From positions 3,410,001 through 3,474,000 of the forward strand of contig JAGYVD010000001.1 of the NCBI GenBank assembly GCA_021209875.1: a DNA stretch of 64,000 bases. Direction: 5' to 3'. The DNA comes from Rosellinia necatrix. Lineage: Eukaryota; Ascomycota; Sordariomycetes; Xylariales; Xylariaceae. Each line of letters opens with the position of its first letter. Position 1 is the stretch's first letter. Shown piece after piece: positions 56,373 through 64,000 of this stretch. The position numbers and the translations under genes were made by a program. Below the pieces are notes generated by a model. That model searched no databases. It saw only the letters and a list, made by a program, of their open reading frames with translations, and had not been told where the DNA came from.

Positions 56373-57904
56373 ATGCCAACCTTAAGTTTTCCCTACCATG
56401 AGCCTCGGCCGGGATATTGGGGGGAGAAGACAGTCACTCTGAATTTCTGTGAAGAGGTTTGCTATGCCACACCACCGCCCAGCAGAAATAAGAATTGCCC
56501 ATCTGACTTTCGGCACCAGGACTATGCGATGAGTTATTATTGTGCCGAAGTCTGTAATGTAGGCCATATCTCTCTGATCCAGTTGCCTTCATTCTGGTGC
56601 TTCCTCTCCATCTAACCTCCGGCATCTCGTCTTAGAGCATCACCAACTTCTTATTTCTATGGCTCGGCGTCCGAGGGATCAAAACCTGTCTGAAATATGG
56701 GCACCCCCCTATTTTCCTTGTTACTTTCATCGGCTATATCATCGTCGGCTGTGGCTCAACCCTGTTCCACGCTACGCTTAAATGTAAGTATAGGAGGCCA
56801 GGTTAGCCATATATTGCTTTCCCGTTCTGACCCGATCTTGCTTAGACCCCATGCAACTCGTGGATGAGCTTGCTATGATCTATACAACGTGCTTCATGGC
56901 CTATGCGACATTTGCGTATGCAAGATCCATTCGCTTCGCGGTTGCCCTTGGCACTGGCCTTGTTGCCTTGGCCTATTTCATCACGGTACGGTGTAAGCAA
57001 GACCGCAGTGTTGGTTGTGTGTCTGACAGACTGCGTACTAGGCGATATACTATCATACAAAGGACCCCCAGTTTCGTAAGTTATACTTGGTCTCCATTCT
57101 CGTCGCCTCTCCGGGTTGGGCTGACTCTTCGGTCGGTCGACAAAGATCAAGCGGCCTACGCTATCCTCACAGCGACTGTCGTCTTCTCAAACATGTGGAT
57201 AATGGAGAAGGTTCTCCGGCCGGCTTTGAAAGCCCGTGAGGACAAGCAGCCCCCAAACTCCCCCGTGCCGAGCACCCGAGCGACCCTCTCCCAGATGTGG
57301 ATCATGGTTGCAACTGGTAAGATTCTCACCCTTTGGCTGGCCGAATGTGAAGCACTAGTTCCGGCTCCAGTTCAAGCACTGACTCCAACTCCATAGGCCT
57401 AAGCATTTTTCTCGGTGGCTATTTTATTTGGGTACTGGACAACACATACTGTAGCACAATACGTCGCTGGCGGCACCAGATCCAACTACCGTGGGCTGTC
57501 CTATTGGAAGGGCACGCGTGGTGGCACTTGATGACCGGCATAGGAGGTAGGCTACGCCCATAGTTTAGTTTCCCTTGTTGGTGTTTTGAGTAGCTAACAT
57601 GCCTAATTTCGAACAGCATATTACTAGTAGGCGCCTCCTCGTACTTCCCTAACTCTTTCCCCCATATAGAACCCAAGCTCGGCCCCAAGAGTGCCGGTCC
57701 TATGCCGGAGGTTTGATTAGCAAGGTAGTGAGAGACCACAATGGGCTGACTTTCTGCAGCATTGTGTGGCGTATTTGGATTCATCGGTGTTTAGACGGCG
57801 ATGAGGATAATTTTCGGCTTCACTGGCCGTCGGTGTACTGTTTGCCTGAAGTCAAAACAGTGGATGATCTATCATTAGGGGGAGAAGATAAAAAGCGCCG
57901 GTAG
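56373..57904 (+). CDS. Alkaline ceramidase (Ypc1/Ydc1 family)
   Basis: Nine exons (56373-56456, 56520-56558, 56636-56783, 56846-56985, 57042-57075, 57146-57316, 57397-57546, 57617-57626, 57760-57904) give 306 residues. It is an ER/Golgi seven-helix membrane hydrolase splitting ceramide or phytoceramide to sphingoid base and fatty acid. Family landmarks run in order: GYWGEKTVTLNFCEEDYAMS, ITNFLFLWLGVRG, GCGSTLFHATLKYPMQLVDE with the Ser, His and Asp of the zinc site, YYHTKDPQFHQAAYA, and EGHAWWHLMTGIGAYYYIVW with the two late His ligands. Exon 8 is only 10 nt and supplies the AYY segment. Every junction keeps phase. Confidence 0.92.
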
Positions 57905-58629
57905 GCGTGAATCTATCTATCACCGCCGGACCAAGGTTTGTTGGATGGGCGAGAATGCCTGTTTGCATCTTGCATAACTAACTTGAAATTATTTGGTCAA
58001 GGTTCGAAGGCAATGTCTACCAACTACCTACTGCTAACTTGGTCGTTGTGGAGTTCTGTGCGCATAGAGAAGGTCCTGGACGCACTCAAGTGGTATGATT
58101 TGTATGGGCAGCCCTACTGGGCAAGCAGTTATTGGATATAAGCGAAGGGTTTCTTGTATAGATAGAGGTACTCTCCAGAAGCGTTATCATAGAGAACTGG
58201 GAACAGGAGGCAGAAATCTCAAGAATTGTCTCCATTACGACCAGCGAGATTGAAGCTGTTAAAAGTGTTGACACGTGAAAATGCTGAAAACCACTTCGTT
58301 ATTAGGGTGTGTTACCTACCTACCTATTAGGTAGGTCTTGCCTCGATGGGTGGTGGTAAATACTGTATATGCATGTCAAAATACACTGTACGGACATCAG
58401 ACCTGCACCTTCAGAGCTTTGCCCCACGTTGCCTACCAATCTAGTATGTGTGTATTCACCAGCAGTCACACAATCTGCAGAGGTTTCGCTTCCACAAGAA
58501 TCCACTAAAGCGCACCCAACCATCTTCGAAAACGCCAAAGGATACACCTGGGAGCAAATACAAAAACTCCCGAAATACGAACAGCCTGTTTAATACCACG
58601 GGCTGCCCGTGTGCCTAAGGCACAACATC
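57905..58629. other. Intergenic region, ceramidase to prefoldin 1
   Basis: About 725 bp. An open frame at 58369-58593 (+, 74 codons) ends 37 bp before the prefoldin ATG. Its tail (FENAKGYTWEQIQKLPKYEQ) has a protein-like composition, but I cannot support it as a gene. Confidence 0.5.
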
Positions 58630-59330
58630 ATGTCTATCTCCAATGAGGCTCTCCAAAAGGTAGGCATCCAACCGACCACCTACCTCGCTGTCCCACCCTT
58701 CCTGGTCCCGGACACCCACGGCGCAAGACGGAGAGACGGCCGAAGGAAAGGATAAGAAGGCTGACATTCTTCGGGTTGGCCGGCATAGCTTCTGCGTGAA
58801 GTCGAGACGCAAGCTATCGCCTCTCAGCAGCAGATCGCGCTTACGCGGACGCAGCAAGTCTCCAAGCAGCGCGAGATGCGCATGGCACAACTGACACGCA
58901 CCGAGATATTGGCGTTGCCGGCGGACACAAATGTCTATGAGGGAGTTGGCAAGATGTATGTATCATCCCTATCTCCTCTTCTTCCTCCTCCCCTTTTCTT
59001 TTCCTTTTTAGCCCCCAGTGTCAGCTTCAGCAATGCCATCACCCCTGTATTTTCTTTTCTTTTCATTACTTCTTACTTATTCTTATTTGAAAAAAAATCA
59101 AAAAAATCAAAAAATGAATCAAAAAATAAATCATTTCTGATTAACCCTTTCCTGTCAGGTTCATCTCGTTGCCTGTTTCTGTCATGAAAGGCAAGCTAGA
59201 GACGCAGATCAAGCAGTTAGAGGGCGACGTGGAGACTCTAGGAAAGAGACTACACTACTTGGAAGTGTCACAAAAGAATAGCAACGATCAGATAAATCGT
59301 ATGTTGCGGGGTGGCGGAGGCGGTTCCTGA
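58630..59330 (+). CDS. Prefoldin subunit 1
   Basis: Three exons (58630-58659, 58789-58955, 59159-59330) give 122 residues, typical of beta-type prefoldin. It should join the same hexamer as the subunit 5 gene at 41.6 kb. The N-terminal helix (MSISNEALQKLLREVETQAI, then QQQIALTRTQQVSKQREM) leads to the hairpin (NVYEGVGKMFISLPVSVMKG) and a C-terminal helix (LETQIKQLEGDVETLGKRLH). The 203-bp second intron is unusually T/A-rich, with repeated tcaaaaaa blocks before the CTGTCAG acceptor. Phase agrees at both joins. Confidence 0.92.
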
Positions 59331-61681
59331 ACTGTTTATCAGTATGGCCTCTTTGATTTGGCGGCAGATGAATATAGGGGGACATGACATTCTCTCCAAG
59401 AAATCCCCTCGTGCTATTACGCGTCACTATAAACTAAACCTATGAGAAGCGCATGGTAGAGGTGGGATTCTGTGGTACGGGACTGATAGGTTCAATAAAT
59501 ATAATATGGCGGTAAGGCCCTACATTTGCATCCCGAAGTATATAATAGTGGCCAAGGTAAGCAATCGGATTCGTTGATTATGAGATGATGAGATAGGGAG
59601 GAGGGCGACCCATCATTCAACTCTCTCGATGCAAGTCTCTATGCACATGCTTATCAAGGTACGTGGGATGGGTGCCGTCGAGCACCCAACACCCAAGTTT
59701 TAATAATGCGATGTATTTCACAGCAGAATTCATGATATTCCTAAATTATAGCTGCTTCAGGCACTATGAAAGATGGGCGGTACACACTGTAACTTGAATC
59801 GTATCAAGGTAAGAACAAAAGCGGTAGTAGCTTATTTACTTGGTAGCTAACGGTTTCACTGTAGGCAACTACAAACTAATTATAGTACTCTGCGGAAGAT
59901 CAACTAACCTGTCTAGGGTTGTTGGTATGCTGGGGTTTTCCATGCCACGCCTTGCCTGTCTACCCCTCTCGTGTGTTCCCATCGCATAGGCAAGGTAGGC
60001 ACCCCTCTACAGGCCCCTCCACAGGCCCCTCTACAGACCCCTCTACAGACCCCTCTGCAACCCTCTACACTTAGCAGGTAAAGCCTCTCTTTTGCACAGT
60101 ACAGAGGTATCATCTCCCCCCCCACCTTGCTCCTCAGCTGCTGGTCGGCCTGGCCCCCAAATTCATGTCTCCATTATGCATCATGCTAGGTACCAGTACC
60201 CAATATCTCCAGAAGCATGACAGAAGCGCTTCATGGCCAGGAAGATTGTATGACGTGGCGCAGCTCGGGTTTATGAGAATAGAAGGAAAAGGTCAGGTCG
60301 TTGGGCTGCCTCCTGGTAGGTAATGTTGCCACAAGATAACTAACTACCTGGTAACTACCTATACATGTATGTACCTACTACGTACTACCTATACACTGAC
60401 ATAAATAGCTACCTAGGCGGATTAGGTACTTGACTACCTACCCAGGTAAGGACTTATCCCTCCCCTTGATATGTACTAACCTAGACAGTTCATGTTCCAT
60501 ATTTCATACATATTTAGATGCCGGCCTCGATCCACCACGTAAAGATAGTAAAGATGGCAAGGAGGCACTCTAAGACTACCTAGGTTATCTGCCCACAGCG
60601 CGCTGCAGCCCTACGGGTTACTTACTTACCGCCTAGGCGCCTGATCTGGGACTGCAGGAACATCCGTGGCTACCTCTGGAATGAGTGGCGCAGTCGAGTT
60701 GACTCCCTCTAATGCTTGGGTATCCATACTTGGGTGCTCAAGTAAGCTAAGAGTAGCCGCGGACATCATGCGCTGTTGTGCAGTAGCGTCGCAAAAGTGG
60801 TCGGCGGGGCGGAGGATGGTGAGAGAAGAGGGGTGGGGCGGGGTCAAGGATGTGTAGATACAGTTCAGATACGGTTCAGACGCATTTTCATGTACGGCCC
60901 AGACACACACAGTCATGGGAAGATACCTACATCCTCACGCCTACAGTACATACCAGGTAGGTACCAAGGTAGGTAGGTAGATCGGTACTGAACAGATACT
61001 GAAGTGCCATGCTGCTAAGGTAGCGGTCCAGGATATTACATACTACAAGTAGATTACTTGCCTCGCCGGCGTAAGTAAGGTGATGCTGCGAGTACCCAGT
61101 GTGCACCACCAACGATCGACGACATAACTACCAAGAACTACATATGCAGTAGAGTAGGACTTCTGCGGCAGGTGGGTATAGCGGGGGTAGCGAAGGAATA
61201 GTAGGCGCCATCCATCGCTAAACCCAGGCCGCCGGACACACCTCCAGGCCAGCCCCTTGCTCCTGATGAGAGTCTCTTCCAAGTTCCCACCATACCTTGA
61301 CCTGTATCTCGAGGTACACTAGAGCTGATGGCACTGGGTTCCAAGGTTGCTGGTGCTAAATAAAAGGGGATCCGTGTCTCTTATCTGTCTCTCGTCCTTC
61401 CACCACCCACCCGAACTACCTACCCCCTCTTTCGTCTCTACTTCAAGCCCTTAAGCTGACCTGCTCTTATTGTGTGAGCTTCTTAACCCCCCTTCCCCAT
61501 CTTGAACACAGTATATCACCCCCCTTTTCAACCCCTCTTCCTGACTACTATCGAGACGACCAAGCCGTAGCAGTCGTCGCCAGCGATACGTTGTTTGAGC
61601 CCTTAACTTATTCTCTCTCTTTCTCTATCTATCCTTGTACCTAGACAAAGAGCCGGAAGAAAGGGACCGGGAGTGTCAAGC
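59331..61681. other. Intergenic region, no supported gene
   Basis: About 2.35 kb. It contains a 12-bp minisatellite at 60002-60061, GGTA/TACC patches at about 60310-60450 and 60940-60990, and a long C/T-rich tract at 61372-61625 that is probably promoter and leader of the next gene. Short frames at 60626-61344 have no recognisable features. Confidence 0.55.
60002..60061. repeat. 12-bp minisatellite (cccctctacaga), five copies
   Basis: Units at 60002, 60014, 60026, 60038 and 60050. The third and fourth are identical; the others differ by one to three bases. Confidence 0.8.
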
Positions 61682-63223
61682 ATGAGTCGGCCGTACTACT
61701 CCGACGAGTCCGACGTCGACATCCACATCTCGAGGCATAGAGGACCGTCGCCATCGCCTGCCCGTCGTGCTCCCGTCAATGTCAACTATGTCGACCCTCG
61801 CGCCGCGCCATCGTCCCGCCCGCGATTTCTAGATTCGCGCCCCCGCTTTGATGATGGTTATCTGAGCCCAACGGGTGAGCGCACTATCGTGGCCACCCAT
61901 CGCTCACGTTCGCGATCGCGCCATCGCCATCGCCGCTCCAGCTCCAGCTCCGCCAGTCCACCGGCGCCGCCGCCCCCTCCCACACAGGCAGTGCCTGTCA
62001 TCATCAACAACCGCATTTATCCCTCCGACTCCGATTCTGACGGTGGCGAGAGCCGTGTATCCAGGCGTCGACGATATTCCCGTGAGCGTGAGGAGCGTGA
62101 ACGTGAGCGGGAGCGTGAGCGTGAGCGGGAACGCGATCGCGAGCGCGAAATTGATCGTGAGCGTGAGCGCGAACGTGAGCGCGAGCGTGAGCAGCGCGAG
62201 CGAGACGCCTGGGCCCTTCAAACTATGCGCCAGGATTATGAGCGTGAGATCGACCAGGAGCGACGCGTTCGCGAACGTGAGCAGGAAGCTGTTCGTGTGC
62301 AATTCGAGCGAGAGCAGGCACAAAAGGAACTCGAAGAGCTCAAACTAGTTGCTAAGATCGAAAAGGAGGAGAAGCGTCGCGAAAGGACCGCTCGCGAAGA
62401 CCGCGAGCTCCGCGACGCCAAGAAAGAACTAGATGCTATCCGTGAGAGGAAGGACCGCGAGGAGCTAGAGCGCCGCATCAAGCAGAAGATGGACCTTGAT
62501 CGCCTCAAGGAGGAGGAGGCTGCGCTTGCTGAGAAGAGACGCCGCGAAAAGGAGGCAAAGGATGCTGTAGAGAAATACAAGAAAGAAGAAGCCGAGCGAG
62601 TCCTTAGAGAGAAGGAGGAAGCCGAAAAGCGCGACCGTGAGTACAAGCAACGCATGCAGGAGCATCTGCTCCACTCTGGCCTCGGCGAGCAAGAGATCAA
62701 CGCCATCCTTGCCGGCAAAAAGATCGAGAAGCCAGCGCCGAAGGAAAAAGAGAAACAAGCACCACAGCTGCTGCCGCAGCTTCCGGCGCCGCCGATCGTC
62801 TACGAAGACAGGTCAGGGCCCACGTACACGCGCATGGCTCGGCGGCATCTCTCGCTCGAGACTCTGCGCGTCCATAATATCGACTATGTCCTTGACCAAG
62901 TAAGTTGCTATCACCCCTCCGTATCTTCGCGGAGTGGGGAGATGATCACACCGACTAACTTGGCGCGACAGGATCCTGAATATGTTCTTATTAAGCGATG
63001 GGTTCCTGAGAATGAACAAGACATTCTGTGGCGGCACACCCATCTAGTTCGCGAGCAGCGAAACAGTAAATTGGTCCTGGCAATTGAAGACAAGAAGAAA
63101 CATCATCATCACCACCTCGAGCCCGAGTTTGAATGGGTTCGGAAGAAGGAACGGAGAAAGAGCAGGAGCCGATCTCCCGCCCCGGCTCTCTTAACGTACC
63201 TTGCCGGCGGAAGACCCGGCTGA
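61682..63223 (+). CDS. Arg/Glu-rich protein with DUF8035-type C-terminus
   Basis: Two exons, 61682-62899 and 62972-63223, give 489 residues. The 72-bp intron has GTAAGT, an ACTAAC branch point and GCGACAG; its length is a multiple of three and it has no stop, so the unspliced frame is also open. Residues 1 to about 130 are Arg/Ser-rich (HRSRSRSRHRHRRSSSSS). About 140-190 is an almost pure Glu-Arg repeat, then coiled-coil to about 370. The last about 100 residues hold the conserved part: TYTRMARRHLSLETLRVHNI, YVLIKRWVPENEQDILWRHT. That tail matches, from memory, the fungal DUF8035 proteins; molecular role unknown. I start at MSRPYYSDESD. Confidence 0.8.
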   Translation: MSRPYYSDESDVDIHISRHRGPSPSPARRAPVNVNYVDPRAAPSSRPRFLDSRPRFDDGYLSPTGERTIVATHRSRSRSRHRHRRSSSSSASPPAPPPPPTQAVPVIINNRIYPSDSDSDGGESRVSRRRRYSREREERERERERERERERDREREIDREREREREREREQRERDAWALQTMRQDYEREIDQERRVREREQEAVRVQFEREQAQKELEELKLVAKIEKEEKRRERTAREDRELRDAKKELDAIRERKDREELERRIKQKMDLDRLKEEEAALAEKRRREKEAKDAVEKYKKEEAERVLREKEEAEKRDREYKQRMQEHLLHSGLGEQEINAILAGKKIEKPAPKEKEKQAPQLLPQLPAPPIVYEDRSGPTYTRMARRHLSLETLRVHNIDYVLDQVSCYHPSVSSRSGEMITPTNLARQDPEYVLIKRWVPENEQDILWRHTHLVREQRNSKLVLAIEDKKKHHHHHLEPEFEWVRKKERRKSRSRSPAPALLTYLAGGRPG

Positions 63224-63569
63224 TTGAAATAATTTGTCAACCCTCTTCAAGAGGCTTGCTTTTTTATTGTTCAAGTTCAAAGATATCCCCCTGTTGGTCA
63301 GTACCTGGCTCTAGTTGATCTGGTCGTGCGATTTATACGTCTCGAGACCCACAATATTAGTACAAAGACATCAAGATATAGGTCGGGCGGGGTGGCGGCT
63401 ACTGATTATCGTATTTATTTTCCCCTCTCCATTTTTGACATGATGAGGCTATGAGATAGGAGATTATTCACCCTGATGAATGAGGATTATTACAGCAACG
63501 GAATGAGTCATCGTACCATGTTCGGAGGTGGTCACGCGCCAAGAGCCATACGCAGGCTGTCACCCGTGC
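63224..63569. other. Convergent intergenic region
   Basis: About 345 bp between two stops on opposite strands; no gene seen. Confidence 0.6.
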
Positions 63570-64000
63570 TCATATGTGTTCACGTGTATCCCGCTGCCAG
63601 GTCGATTCGGCCCTCCGAATCAACTCCTCGTACAACATCCATGCCAAAGCCGAACTAATAGCTTTACGGGTCATGCGTAATGCCAACCCGTCGTAGAGAG
63701 ACCGGACGCCCTCCTGGGTGACCATCATGCGACATGCATGGAACGTATTCCGATAGACATGTGGCTGCAATTGGATGCGCGTCTTGATCGCATCGAATGG
63801 GTTGGATATAAAAGAACACGTCGCGCCGGCCAAGGCGCCCGAGCTGAAGTTAATGGTGGCCGATACTGAACCCGCCATGCTGGCGCCGGGTGCGGGGTCG
63901 GAGGAGAGAGGGCCGGGGCTGTATATATGACCCAGCCGCTTCTTGAACTGCTCGTACGAGACAACGTAGAGGCCGGCGTAGGGGGCGTCCCGCATGGCCG
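63570..64000 (-). CDS. Mitochondrial carrier, Hem25/SLC25A38-like (C-terminal part)
   Basis: The C-terminal about 143 residues on the minus strand; the gene continues past the right edge, so the ATG at 63995 is internal. RDAPYAGLYVVSYEQFKKRL ends the second carrier repeat. The third repeat has the carrier signature FISNPFDAIKTRIQLQPHVY (PxDxxK) and EGVRSLYDGLALRMTRKAIS. This matches the SLC25A38/Hem25 group, which brings glycine into mitochondria for haem synthesis. A gap of Ser/Pro/Ala residues (SSDPAPGASMAG) separates the repeats. Other carriers are possible until the N-terminal part is seen. Confidence 0.85.
   Translation of the reverse strand, partial: AMRDAPYAGLYVVSYEQFKKRLGHIYSPGPLSSDPAPGASMAGSVSATINFSSGALAGATCSFISNPFDAIKTRIQLQPHVYRNTFHACRMMVTQEGVRSLYDGLALRMTRKAISSALAWMLYEELIRRAESTWQRDTREHI

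Noticed and set aside
1..64000. Transposons, RIP-mutated repeats, CRISPR arrays or a biosynthetic gene cluster
   Set aside because: No transposase or reverse-transcriptase-like frame, no long duplicated sequence, no spacer array and no PKS, NRPS or terpene-type core gene was seen.

Overview
This window looks like nuclear DNA from a filamentous ascomycete, most likely a Sordariomycete. Genes carry many short (about 50-150 bp) GT..AG introns with CTAAC/CTAAT-like branch points. Gene content is typical of that group: a GH37 trehalase, a GT17 glycosyltransferase, Erv46, a Nif1/Dsf2-type Sel1 protein, a DUF8035-type protein and a cyanovirin-N homology (CVNH) protein. Intergenic DNA is full of degenerate GGTA/TACC tetranucleotide patches. 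I saw no bacterial operon, CRISPR array, rRNA, convincing tRNA or intact transposon. All exon joins were worked out by eye from splice consensus, reading phase and family knowledge; no search was run.

Layout, left to right. (1) 0.8-10 kb, housekeeping: cytoplasmic dynein intermediate chain (+), nucleoporin Nup159 (-, convergent with it) and proteasome subunit beta-2/Pup1 (+). (2) 10-21 kb, spaced genes: secreted GH37 trehalase (+), a GNAT acetyltransferase (-) and the COPII-vesicle protein Erv46 (+). (3) 21-28 kb: Nif1/Dsf2-like Sel1-repeat protein (+), threonine aldolase (-) and a GT17 type II membrane glycosyltransferase (+). (4) 27.7-35.9 kb, gene-poor: only two small secreted-protein genes, a CVNH protein (+) and an HD-domain protein (-). 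(5) 35.9-54.6 kb, gene-dense: ADE2 (+, eight exons), ribosomal protein uS8/Rps22 (-), prefoldin 5 (+), an unrecognised protein (-), ORC1 (+), splicing factor Prp46 (-), gankyrin/Nas6 (+) and a TMF1/Sgm1-like Golgi coiled-coil protein (-). (6) 56-64 kb: alkaline ceramidase (+, nine exons), prefoldin 1 (+), a DUF8035-type Arg/Glu-rich protein (+) and the C-terminal part of a Hem25/SLC25A38-type mitochondrial carrier (-) running off the right edge.

Most genes are unlinked housekeeping functions, and I see no biosynthetic or defence cluster. Some partners do fall together: two prefoldin subunits, a proteasome catalytic subunit with a proteasome assembly chaperone, and dynein intermediate chain beside Nup159, both with a candidate LC8-type motif. 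The points most worth following up are very small internal exons (10, 14, 16 and 26 nt) in three genes, the CVNH gene with its ambiguous splice site and upstream minisatellite, a 14-bp TGACG-containing tandem promoter repeat, sharply GC-rich exon blocks in three genes, and the intergenic GGTA/TACC islands. I did not find a clearly new biological system.
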